From NCBI RefSeq assembly GCF_024498135.1, contig NZ_JANHOH010000013.1, forward strand, positions 56,754 to 120,753: 64,000 nucleotides of DNA, read 5' to 3'. Numbering within the stretch: the first letter of the stretch is position 1; every line of letters begins with the position of its first letter. Positions 35,409 to 42,641 of the stretch are shown piece after piece. A program made the translations under genes and the position numbers. A model generated the notes under the pieces. It ran no database searches, was not told the origin of the DNA, and worked only from the letters and a program-made list of their open reading frames with translations. This DNA is from Mucilaginibacter aquariorum. Its GTDB lineage: Bacteria; Bacteroidota; Bacteroidia; Sphingobacteriales; Sphingobacteriaceae.

Positions 35409-35624
35409 ATGGATGTGCTGATATTTAAAACAAGCGTTGCCAGCCCCCAGGAAGTAAGCCGGATACACCCGTTGCTCACCTCGCTGGCCGAGATAAGGCA
35501 ATACAATTTTGACCTGGAAGATTGCGACAATATTTTGCGTGTGGTAAGCAGCGGCGTGGAGCCGCAAACCATCAACCACATGCTGCAAATAGCAGGGTTT
35601 ACCTGTGAGGAGCTGCCGTATTAG
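35409..35624 (+). CDS. Small ferredoxin-like-fold (HMA-like) protein without metal Cys
   Basis: 71 residues: MDVLIFKTSVASPQEVSR, then YNFDLEDCDNILRVVSSGVEPQTINHML and FTCEELPY. The beta-alpha-beta-beta-alpha-beta pattern is that of heavy-metal-associated domains, but the CxxC loop is missing. I recognise the type as a short Bacteroidota family of unknown function. It is 109 bases from the sigma-factor unit and could be part of it. The following gap, 35625-35796, shows nothing coding. Confidence 0.65.
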   Translation: MDVLIFKTSVASPQEVSRIHPLLTSLAEIRQYNFDLEDCDNILRVVSSGVEPQTINHMLQIAGFTCEELPY

Positions 35625-35796
35625 CTGACCGCTCTGTCACACTGTTTCCCGCATCTCATCCCTGAAATACCCAAGGTAGTACTTTTTCCTGCCGTTTAAT
35701 TTAGGGGGATTTTTCTCGTTACTTTATTGTAGTCGATCAATTTAAGCAGATCTTCGTGATTGAACTACGCCTATTTTAACTTATTCTCGCCTAAAC

Positions 35797-35825
35797 AAAA
35801 AAAACCGCACTAAATAGTGCAGGTT
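35797..35825 (-). terminator. Intrinsic terminator of rplS
   Basis: On the minus strand: AACC, GCACTA arm, TAGTGCGGTT and then a run of eight T. Located 45 bases after the rplS stop. Confidence 0.85.
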
Positions 35826-35869
35826 CTTTGTATGCTTTATGTTGTATCCGCCGCGAGGCGAAAAGATAA

Positions 35870-36217
35870 TTAAACCCTTTTTGATTTGATACGAGCTGCT
35901 TTACCGGTAAGGGCACGCAGATAGAACAATTTAGCGCGACGTACTTTACCAACGCTGTTTACTTCTATTTTATCAATATTTGGAGAGTTGATAGGGAAGA
36001 TACGCTCAACACCTATACCGTTAGAAACTTTACGAACTGTAAAAGTTTCGCTGTTGCCAACGCTGTTACGTTGTAAACAAACACCCTGATAAAGTTGTAT
36101 ACGTTCTTTGTTACCTTCTCTGATTTTATAATGCACGCTAACAGTGTCACCAGCCTTAAACGACGGGAATGTATTCTTAACTACTGATTGCTCTTCTACA
36201 AATTTTACTAAATCCAT
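35870..36217 (-). CDS. rplS: 50S ribosomal protein L19
   Basis: 115 residues with the typical FKAGDTVSVHYKIREGNKERIQLYQGVCL core and C-terminal GKVRRAKLFYLR. L19 sits at the 30S-50S interface. It normally follows trmD; here the gap to trmD is 212 bases, unusually long, and TATAATTG on the minus strand within the leader may be its own promoter. Confidence 0.96.
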   Translation of the reverse strand: MDLVKFVEEQSVVKNTFPSFKAGDTVSVHYKIREGNKERIQLYQGVCLQRNSVGNSETFTVRKVSNGIGVERIFPINSPNIDKIEVNSVGKVRRAKLFYLRALTGKAARIKSKRV

Positions 36218-36429
36218 GATTTTTAGCTCTTAAAGCGATTTTTAACCCGTAAAAATCGGAGTGCAATTATAAGGATATTATTTGGATTTTAAAAACCTAT
36301 TTTAAAAATTTCCACAAATTGTTATTTGTCCACAAACAACGTGGGTTTTTGGTTGATAGAGTTGATTATGAGAGTAGTTTTAACATGCAACCATTCACCA
36401 ATAAACTAACTCAACCAGTCTCCCATCGT

Positions 36430-37104
36430 TTACTCCAACAAATCGGGTCTTCTGGCTTTGGTGCGTTCCATGGCTTGTTCAAAACGCCATTTTTCCACCT
36501 CGGGCGTATTGCCGCTTAATAATATATCCGGCACCTTATATCCATTCCAGTCTGCCGGGCGGGTATAAACGGGGGCATCCAGCATATCATTCTGGAAAGA
36601 ATCTGATAAGGCGGATGTTTCGTCAGACAGTACGCCCGGTATCAGCCTAACCACGGCATCAACCAGCACCGCAGCGGGCAGTTCACCGCCGGATAGTACA
36701 TAGTCGCCTATCGAGATCTCGCGTGTAACGTAGATGTCCCTGATGCGTTGGTCTATCCCTTTATAATGGCCGCAAAGTATAATTACATTTTTTTTGATAG
36801 ATAGCTGGTTAGCTATCTTTTGGTTCAGTGTTTCACCATCCGGCGACATAAAGATAATCTCGTCATACTCGCGTTCGCTTTTCAGCTTTTCGATACAGGC
36901 GGCGAAGGGTTGTATGGTCATTACCATGCCGCTGCCGCCACCATAGGGATAATCGTCGACGCTTTTTTGCTTGCCGGTAGAGTAATCGCGCAGGTTATGC
37001 ACTACAATTTCGGATATGCCTTTTTTTTGCGCACGCTGTAAAATAGAGTGGGCGAAAGGGCTTTCCAGCAGGCCGGGCAAAACAGAGATGATATCGAAAC
37101 GCAT
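36430..37104 (-). CDS. trmD: tRNA (guanine-N1-)-methyltransferase
   Basis: 224 residues of the SPOUT class. MRFDIISVLPGLLESPF, DYPYGGGSGMV (about 54-64), ILCGHYKGIDQR and SIGDYVLSGGELPA (about 131-144, the SAM-binding knot) are diagnostic. It methylates G37 next to the anticodon and prevents frameshifting. The usual neighbour rimM is separated from it by three unrelated genes. A -7 promoter element lies directly before the ATG. Confidence 0.96.
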   Translation of the reverse strand: MRFDIISVLPGLLESPFAHSILQRAQKKGISEIVVHNLRDYSTGKQKSVDDYPYGGGSGMVMTIQPFAACIEKLKSEREYDEIIFMSPDGETLNQKIANQLSIKKNVIILCGHYKGIDQRIRDIYVTREISIGDYVLSGGELPAAVLVDAVVRLIPGVLSDETSALSDSFQNDMLDAPVYTRPADWNGYKVPDILLSGNTPEVEKWRFEQAMERTKARRPDLLE

Positions 37105-37108
37105 GCCG

Positions 37109-37116
37109 CAAAGATA
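37109..37116 (-). promoter_or_regulatory. -7 element of trmD promoter
   Basis: Minus strand TATCTTTG, exact TAnnTTTG, only four bases before the trmD ATG. No clear -33 TTG. It would give a nearly leaderless trmD mRNA independent of the upstream cassette. Confidence 0.5.
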
Positions 37117-37146
37117 CTTTTATTAGATACACGAGTAAAGAGCCGG

Positions 37147-37175
37147 GAATCAAGACTTTTTCTTGTTCTTGATTC
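37147..37175. repeat. Hairpin repeat GAATCAAGA/TCTTGATTC
   Basis: Nine-base perfect arms with a T-rich loop. The same arms, longer by two bases, occur at 39516-39557. It separates the VOC gene from trmD and could act as a weak terminator. Confidence 0.6.
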
Positions 37176-37191
37176 ATGACCCTTGCTTCTC

Positions 37192-37578
37192 TCAAATCTC
37201 CTTCTGTATTTGCCAACAATGGCCAAAAGGATCTATGATATCGCCCTGGCGATAACCATAGTCAAAATCTTGTACGGGCGAGGTAATCTTAGCCCCCGCA
37301 GCCACGGCCTGTTCTACAACAGCATCTACATCTTCTACAAATATATTTACCGATACGGTACTCGCTCCTGCCCTCTGTGGGCTTACCAGCTTTGTTGCCC
37401 ATTGCTCGTGCATATGGAATGTAGAACCGTTTATAGAAAATTCAACTACGTGGATGCTGCCATCATCGTTGCTAAAGCGTCGCGTCTCCTCGGCGCCAAA
37501 GGCTTTTGTGTAAAAACTTACATCGGTTATCCCGTTGGGGATAATGAGCATAGGTGCAAAGGTGGTTTTTGTTGCCAT
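37192..37578 (-). CDS. PhnB-like VOC-family protein
   Basis: 128 residues: MLIIPNGITDVSFYTKAFGAEE, NIFVEDVDAVVEQAVAAGAK and IIDPFGHCWQIQ are the beta-alpha entry, middle and last strand of PhnB/glyoxalase-like VOC proteins. A metal-binding His may be in HVVEFSI, and the C-terminal Glu of active enzymes is replaced (CWQIQ). Function unassigned. It ends the cassette inserted between rimM and trmD, 27 bases after the XRE gene. Confidence 0.8.
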   Translation of the reverse strand: MATKTTFAPMLIIPNGITDVSFYTKAFGAEETRRFSNDDGSIHVVEFSINGSTFHMHEQWATKLVSPQRAGASTVSVNIFVEDVDAVVEQAVAAGAKITSPVQDFDYGYRQGDIIDPFGHCWQIQKEI

Positions 37579-37605
37579 AGGTTAATCATTTAATATAAAT
37601 CCTTC

Positions 37606-37806
37606 CTAATCGCCCTCTTCCAACGCGAAGATATCTTCAACTTTTTTACCAAACACACGGGCTATTTTAAGCGATAATACGGTTGATGGTACGTATTTAT
37701 TACTTTCTATAGTATTTATGGTTTGGCGTGATACGCCTATAAGCATGGCCAGATCTGCTTGTGTAATATTCCTTATGGCGCGTTCTACACGCAATGTATT
37801 TTTCAT
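37606..37806 (-). CDS. XRE-family regulator (66 residues)
   Basis: A minimal helix-turn-helix protein: RAIRNITQADLAMLIGVSRQTINTIESNKYVPS, then LKIARVFGKKVEDIF. This short type (YozG-like) is usually encoded beside a membrane protein gene, as here, and often represses its own operon. A TGTCAA-N6-TTGACA palindrome over the -33 element of the operon promoter is its likely target. It starts nine bases after the membrane protein stop. Confidence 0.85.
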   Translation of the reverse strand: MKNTLRVERAIRNITQADLAMLIGVSRQTINTIESNKYVPSTVLSLKIARVFGKKVEDIFALEEGD

Positions 37807-37815
37807 GGTGCGTGG

Positions 37816-38718
37816 TTATAAAATATTTACGTTTAAATTGCTTTTCCCGGCCACGTTATCCTGTTGCCTGATCCTGTATAAACGGTAATGGAACACTATC
37901 AAAAATATGATAGGGATAGTAGCCAGGTTTAATACCATTATTAACAGAAAGTCTGTACCGTAAAAAACAAAGTTAACCAACAATAGGATAAAGTAATTCG
38001 CATAAACGGCAATTTGCATAGCATCAAGCCTGATAGCATTAATATATTCGTCCTCCTGTTTCTCTTTTGAGAATACCCAAACCAACATTGCCAAAGGCAG
38101 TATATAAAATATCCAGGTAATATCTTGCTCGTTATAGCCTTGTACTATTATAATTACCCCAAAAATCAGGGTTAGTATTTGTCCAATTATGCGATAAGGG
38201 TTATTTGATAAAAACCGGATTGGCTTTATTTCATACTCATCGTTATGCCTGTATAGCAGGTAGTAAAAACGCGCCGTAAAAATTAATAGTGGTGTAAACA
38301 GGTTGTACACCATAAAAGTGTAGCCTTCTGCAAAAGCATCGATTCCGCGTTCGAGCGCTTTTAGGTGAAAATCATTAACAACGGCTACTACAACTAAAAA
38401 CACAGCATACCAGGCGTAATTAATTAATATAGCCCAATATAAAGCATTAAGCCGAATGCTGGCTGTTAACTCATCCTCGGTTTTTTGTTTGCTAAACGCG
38501 ATGAAAACTAGCCCGGCAACGACCAAGATTAAAGCAAGCTCGTTTGTAAAGTTTTCATAAGCGGGTAAAAACAAGCTACTTGATTCCCGTAGTTTTAAAC
38601 CGAAGCCCGGAATTTCGTAGGCTTTGTAAACAACCAGGTAGCCAAGCACAAAGCCCGGCAACGCTAAAAGCCATCCTAATAGCTTAAAGCCGTGTGGAAA
38701 TAACAATTGCGATTTCAT
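37816..38718 (-). CDS. Polytopic membrane protein with internal duplication
   Basis: 300 residues from the ATG at 38718 (MKSQLLFPHG); the longer frame to 38769 overlaps the promoter. About eight membrane helices arranged as two similar halves. Each half has a cytoplasmic loop of the form SK-QK-EDE...IRL-NA: SKQKTEDELTASIRLNAL near 76 and SKEKQEDEYINAIRLDAM near 213. Function unknown. First gene of the XRE-VOC cassette. Confidence 0.75.
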   Translation of the reverse strand: MKSQLLFPHGFKLLGWLLALPGFVLGYLVVYKAYEIPGFGLKLRESSSLFLPAYENFTNELALILVVAGLVFIAFSKQKTEDELTASIRLNALYWAILINYAWYAVFLVVVAVVNDFHLKALERGIDAFAEGYTFMVYNLFTPLLIFTARFYYLLYRHNDEYEIKPIRFLSNNPYRIIGQILTLIFGVIIIVQGYNEQDITWIFYILPLAMLVWVFSKEKQEDEYINAIRLDAMQIAVYANYFILLLVNFVFYGTDFLLIMVLNLATIPIIFLIVFHYRLYRIRQQDNVAGKSNLNVNIL

Positions 38719-38738
38719 AATTGTAAAGTTTGATTTAC

Positions 38739-38781
38739 CAAATGTAAAATAAAGCATTTTAAATGTCAAGTAATTTTGACA
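38739..38781 (-). promoter_or_regulatory. Promoter with overlapping operator palindrome
   Basis: On the minus strand, TTG (38769-38767), 20 bases, then TACATTTG (38746-38739), a full Bacteroidota promoter. The palindrome TGTCAA-GTAATT-TTGACA (38764-38781) covers the -33 element, a natural place for repression by the XRE protein of the operon. Confidence 0.7.
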
Positions 38782-38853
38782 AATATTTTTTCAAATTCAC
38801 ATTTTTATCGCGGAAGCCCAAAGAAAGCTAAGAAAAAGCAGGTTTGTTTAAAA

Positions 38854-38898
38854 TAAAAAGACACTAAACCACAAATTAATTGCGACTTAGCGTCTTTA
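38854..38898 (-). terminator. Intrinsic terminator after rimM
   Basis: Arms AAAGACaCTAA and TTAGcGTCTTT with a 19-base loop, followed on the minus strand by TTTTTATTTT. It ends rpsP-rimM transcription before the cassette. Confidence 0.65.
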
Positions 38899-38917
38899 CG
38901 TGAATATATATTATAGA

Positions 38918-39445
38918 CTATCCCTCTAAATAAACATCCAGCAAACCATCCGGCAGGGCAATATAGATCTCTCCGCCTTCCACGTCAATCCCTTTTATGA
39001 TCTCCACATTAAGTGGGAACAATACTTCCTTATTTTTAAAATTTACCGATGCTATTAATTGTTGCGGATATTCTACCACATCCAGTATCTCACCCAGCTC
39101 GCCATGAGTTTCATCAACTGCGATAAAGCCTTTTACGTCTTTAAGGGTAAATTCTTCCTTTTTCTTTTTAGGCTTTACCTTGTTGGGCAGGTAAATATCT
39201 TTCTTAACCAGCATGGCTGCTTTTTCAATGGTATCTACGTCTTCCAGGTTAAGATAGGCCTGGTTCTTTTGTAAAAACTTTATCGAGCTTACAAAATAGG
39301 GTACCAGTTTACCGGCAATATCTACAAACAGCGATTTGATTTTTATGGCATCGGCATCCTCAAAGTCGATATACAATTGCATTTCGCCTTTTAAGCCCTT
39401 GGTTTTTAAAATGCTGCCTAACCTAAAACAATCCTCGGTTTTCAT
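38918..39445 (-). CDS. rimM: 16S rRNA processing protein RimM
   Basis: 175 residues from the ATG at 39445 (MKTEDCFRLGSILKTKGLKGE); the longer frame adds unrelated residues overlapping a hairpin. The N-terminal LGSILKTKGLKGEMQLY is the RimM signature, and the C-terminal PRC-barrel part has IDVEGGEIYIALPDGLLDVYL. It helps mature the 30S head near S19. Follows rpsP as usual, but trmD does not follow. Confidence 0.93.
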   Translation of the reverse strand: MKTEDCFRLGSILKTKGLKGEMQLYIDFEDADAIKIKSLFVDIAGKLVPYFVSSIKFLQKNQAYLNLEDVDTIEKAAMLVKKDIYLPNKVKPKKKKEEFTLKDVKGFIAVDETHGELGEILDVVEYPQQLIASVNFKNKEVLFPLNVEIIKGIDVEGGEIYIALPDGLLDVYLEG

Positions 39446-39467
39446 AATACAAATACGTTTAAATAAC

Positions 39468-39501
39468 AATGGCGAAGAACCGTTGGGTTGCTTCGCCATT
39501 G
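39468..39501. other. Perfect hairpin between rpsP and rimM
   Basis: Eleven-base arms CAATGGCGAAG (39468-39478) and CTTCGCCATTG (39491-39501), loop of 12. No T-run follows on the minus strand. It could be a processing site, attenuator or repeat. A second hairpin repeat, AAGAATCAAGA/TCTTGATTCTT, lies next to it at 39516-39557. Confidence 0.6.
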
Positions 39502-39515
39502 TAGAATCAAGAGTT

Positions 39516-39557
39516 AAGAATCAAGAGCTAAGATTTTCGTCTTGTTTCTTGATTCTT
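39516..39557. repeat. Hairpin repeat AAGAATCAAGA/TCTTGATTCTT
   Basis: Eleven-base perfect arms; same family as the hairpin at 37147-37175. Lies just after the rpsP stop and may reduce readthrough into rimM. Confidence 0.6.
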
Positions 39558-39579
39558 ATTTCTTGTCTCTGTAAAAAAA

Positions 39580-40134
39580 TTACTCAGCGCCTTCTGCTTT
39601 GGTTTCAGTATCAGCAGCAGCTTCTTCTTCAGCAGGTGCTTCAGAAACAACTTCTTCTTCTACTTCTTCGGCAACAGGAGCGTTTTTAGCAGCGATAGCT
39701 GCAGCTTTATCTTCTTTCTTTTTCGCTTCAGCAATTAAAGCCAATTTACGGGCTTCATCTTTTGCAGCGTTAAGATTTGATTTTTTACCTGTTATTTTGC
39801 TGTCTTTTTGGTCTAACCACTCAGCAAATTTAGTTTCTGCCTGTTCTTCGGTTAAAGCACCTTTTTTAACACCGCCTTGTAAGTGTTTTTTGTATAATAC
39901 GCCTTTGTAAGACAGTATTGCACGGCAAGTGTCTGTTGGCTGTGCGCCATTGTTAACCCACTCAAGAGTTTTTTCGAAATTGATGTCAATTGTAGCCGGA
40001 TTGGTGTTAGGGTTGTATGAACCTACACGCTCAATAAAACGACCGTCTCTTGGAGCACGGGCATCTGCTACTACGATATAATAAAAAGGTTTTCCTTTTT
40101 TACCGTGTCTTTGCAGTCTGATCTTAGTTGCCAT
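39580..40134 (-). CDS. rpsP: 30S ribosomal protein S16 with long C-terminal extension
   Basis: 184 residues. The first 80 are S16 (MATKIRLQRHGKKGKPFYYIV, RDGRFIERVGSYNP, VNNGAQPTDTCRAIL). The remainder is a Lys-rich helix (KLALIAEAKKKEDKAAAIAA) and an acidic Ala/Glu tail ending TKAEGAE. Long S16 proteins are usual in Bacteroidota; the tail's role is unknown. First gene of the split operon, with a promoter and small hairpin in its leader. Confidence 0.95.
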   Translation of the reverse strand: MATKIRLQRHGKKGKPFYYIVVADARAPRDGRFIERVGSYNPNTNPATIDINFEKTLEWVNNGAQPTDTCRAILSYKGVLYKKHLQGGVKKGALTEEQAETKFAEWLDQKDSKITGKKSNLNAAKDEARKLALIAEAKKKEDKAAAIAAKNAPVAEEVEEEVVSEAPAEEEAAADTETKAEGAE

Positions 40135-40161
40135 TCTTTTGTTTTTATGTATTCAACATTG

Positions 40162-40195
40162 TCCCCGGAGTTCTTTCTGCGGGGATGCAAAGGTA
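40162..40195 (-). promoter_or_regulatory. rpsP promoter -7 element and leader hairpin
   Basis: Minus strand TACCTTTG (40195-40188), then a short hairpin with arms TCCCCG and CGGGGA (40185-40162) in a leader of about 50 bases. Regulation through the hairpin is only a possibility. Confidence 0.5.
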
Positions 40196-40274
40196 AATAA
40201 ATTTATATTAAATTAAAAGCCTAATTATTAATAGTATATAAGCAGGCGGATAATAAAGAAGATAAAGTAAAGTT

Positions 40275-40399
40275 GTGAGGTGACTCACCCCGCGGCACTT
40301 CGTGCGCGACCCTCTTTGCGCAGCAGAGAGGGTGGAGAAATATTGAATAATTATTTCGTTGGCTCTTCCTCTCCAAAAAGAGAAGGCTGTGGTGAGGCT
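40275..40399. repeat. Interspersed repeat, second copy of the CCTCTTTGCG type
   Basis: GTGACTCACCCC, then CCTCTTTGCGCAGCAGAGAG (40311-40330), CCTCTCC...GAGAAGG and GTGGTGAGGC. Same core as 12381-12403. It fills most of the 406-base gap 40135-40540, in which I see no ORF. Confidence 0.65.
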
Positions 40400-40540
40400 T
40401 AAAATATTTCCTTCCTTTTTTGTAACAACTATTATTCCTTATAATCATATGTAACGCTATATAGCCAAGGTCTCATAAAGCTATAAGTTATTGTGAGGAG
40501 CCCGCACCTTAAGGGCCCCGTTAAATAAATCAAAAAACAA

Positions 40541-42433
40541 ATGTCTGAAACAATTATTCAACTCTGGTGGGTGTTCCTGCTGGTTGGCGCTTTGGTGCTT
40601 TACAAATTTGTATTGCGCGTTTTATGTGGTATGATCATCGTTCCTGATGATCGCATTGGTTTGGTTGTCAAAAAATTCACCCTTTACGGGAGCAAACGGC
40701 TGCCGGATGGCCGTATTATCGCTATTAATGGCGAAGCAGGTATGCAAGCCAAACCACTTGCCCCGGGCTTGTACTGGCGTATGTGGCCGTGGCAGTATGT
40801 AATTACTATGGAGCAGTTTACTATAATCCAGCAGGATAAGCTGGGGCTGGTAAAGGCAAAAGACGGCGCCCCAATGGATATAGGCCGTGTACTGGGCAAA
40901 CCGGTTGATTGCGATAAGTTCCAGGACTCGCAAGCCTTCCTGGAAAACAACGGGCAAAAAGGCCCGCAGGCGGCTTTCTTAACCCCGGGTAGTTATCGTA
41001 TCAACACCTTCCTGTTCGAGATTGTGATGGTGCCAACAACCAGCATTCACGAAAACAAAGTGGGTATTGTAACCACTTTAGACGGGGAACCATTGGATAA
41101 GGGCGAAATTGCAGGCGGCTCGGTTGCCGGCCACCGTAACTACCAGGACCCGATGGCTTTTATTATTGCCGGGGGTAAAAAGGGATTGCAGGAAGATGTT
41201 ATCCTGGCAGGTACTTATTACCTAAACCCGTGGTTTGCTATTGTAGAGCAGGTAGAAATGGTGCACATACATATTGGTTATGTGGGTGTGGTCAACTCAT
41301 TTGTTGGTCCCGAAGGTAAGGATACCAGCGGGGTGGGCTTTACACATGGTAACATTGTTAAAAAGTACGACAAGGGTGTTTGGGACGAACCTTTAGACCC
41401 GGGCAAACATCCCGTAAACATATATACCCACACGGTAGAAATTGTACCTACCACCAATATTGTACTCAACTGGGCCAATAGCCGCACCGAAAGCCACGAG
41501 CTGGATAAAAACCTGTGTACCATTAGTGTGCGTTCATCCGATGGTTTTACATTCAACTTGGATGTATCGCAGATCATCCACATACCACGTAACGATGCAC
41601 CAAAGGTTATTGCCCGTTTTGGTAATACAAAAAACCTGGTATCGCAAGTGTTGGAACCCACTATCGCCAATTACTTCCGTAACTCGGCGCAAAAAAGTGG
41701 TGTTATCGAGTTTTTGACTAACAGATCGCAAAGGCAGGAAGATGCCCGTGCCCAGATTAGCAAGGTATTGGCCGATTATAACGTTGAAGGTGTGGATACC
41801 TTAATTGGTGATATTGTGCCGCCGGAAGCATTGATGAAAACCCTTACCGACCGTAAAATAGCCGAGCAGGAACGCGTTACCTACGAAATTCAGAAAAGCG
41901 CCCAAATAGAGCGTAAAGAATTTGAAAGTGCCAAAGCAGGTGCCGATATGCAGCCCGAGGTTGTGAAATCAACAAGGCAGGTTGAGATAAACACCCAAAT
42001 GGCGGCATCAAAAGTTGCTGCTGCAAGGGGTGATGCGGAATCGAGAGTAATTAACGCTAAAGCGGATGCAGAGAACAAAACCATTATTGCCCGTGCCGAT
42101 GCAGAAGCGAAAACTATTAATGCTAAAGCGGATGCCAATGCAACCGAAGTTAATGGTAGTGCCGATGCCGGTAAAATCAAAGCCATAGGTTTAGCCGAAG
42201 CCGAAGTTACCAAACAAAAAACCGAAGCCATGGGTACCGAGCAGTATGCTATAGTACGTGTTGCCGAAGCTTTAGCCAGCAATGGCATTAAACTGGTGCC
42301 AGAGATTTTGGTTAATGGTCAAAGCGGTGGCGGCAACGGTATGATAGATGCCCTAATAGGTACCGAAATGCTTAAAAAGATGCAAAGGGAAGGCGAAGCG
42401 AAAGTAGTTGACATTACACCGAAAGCGGAGTAA
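40541..42433 (+). CDS. SPFH/band-7 membrane protein with four N-terminal repeats
   Basis: 630 residues. One membrane helix (8-30). Four units follow (about 35-90, 98-165, 171-241, 245-303), each with xxKxGxV at the start, often DGxPxxxG, and a PGxYxxN turn; they recall shoulder/MVP-type beta repeats. Then an SPFH domain (about 305-470) and an Ala/Glu-rich coiled coil with AESRVINAKADAENKTI-like repeats (about 500-560), and a flotillin-like C terminus. Such proteins form large rings at membranes and organise or protect them. Monocistronic, before a bidirectional terminator. Confidence 0.85.
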   Translation: MSETIIQLWWVFLLVGALVLYKFVLRVLCGMIIVPDDRIGLVVKKFTLYGSKRLPDGRIIAINGEAGMQAKPLAPGLYWRMWPWQYVITMEQFTIIQQDKLGLVKAKDGAPMDIGRVLGKPVDCDKFQDSQAFLENNGQKGPQAAFLTPGSYRINTFLFEIVMVPTTSIHENKVGIVTTLDGEPLDKGEIAGGSVAGHRNYQDPMAFIIAGGKKGLQEDVILAGTYYLNPWFAIVEQVEMVHIHIGYVGVVNSFVGPEGKDTSGVGFTHGNIVKKYDKGVWDEPLDPGKHPVNIYTHTVEIVPTTNIVLNWANSRTESHELDKNLCTISVRSSDGFTFNLDVSQIIHIPRNDAPKVIARFGNTKNLVSQVLEPTIANYFRNSAQKSGVIEFLTNRSQRQEDARAQISKVLADYNVEGVDTLIGDIVPPEALMKTLTDRKIAEQERVTYEIQKSAQIERKEFESAKAGADMQPEVVKSTRQVEINTQMAASKVAAARGDAESRVINAKADAENKTIIARADAEAKTINAKADANATEVNGSADAGKIKAIGLAEAEVTKQKTEAMGTEQYAIVRVAEALASNGIKLVPEILVNGQSGGGNGMIDALIGTEMLKKMQREGEAKVVDITPKAE

Positions 42434-42451
42434 TACTATCTCTGTAACCGC

Positions 42452-42574
42452 CGGTCATTTCGAATGAGCAGCGGGATGAATGAGCAATGGGGGCGAAGAG
42501 AAATCTTTTACACTATGCATGTCTGTTACTTGTTAATTGTAAAAGATTTCTCCTCGTACCTCGTTCGAAATGAC
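42452..42574. repeat. Inverted-repeat element of unit A
   Basis: About 123 bases with paired ends GTCATTTCGAA and TTCGAAATGAC, and inner arms GAGAAATCTTTTAC and GTAAAAGATTTCTC. The outer sequence is unit A of 27064 and 30425. It looks like a small non-coding mobile-type (MITE- or REP-like) element. Confidence 0.7.
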
Positions 42575-42588
42575 AAGTAGCTTAAAAC

Positions 42589-42621
42589 AAAAAGAGCCGC
42601 TCAACTTGAGCGGCTCTTTTT
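42589..42621. terminator. Bidirectional terminator between SPFH and pfkA genes
   Basis: AAAAAGAGCCGCTC, loop AACTT, GAGCGGCTCTTTTT: a 14-base perfect stem with A-run and T-run on either side. Confidence 0.93.
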
Positions 42622-42641
42622 GCTATGTTCTCAATCCAACC

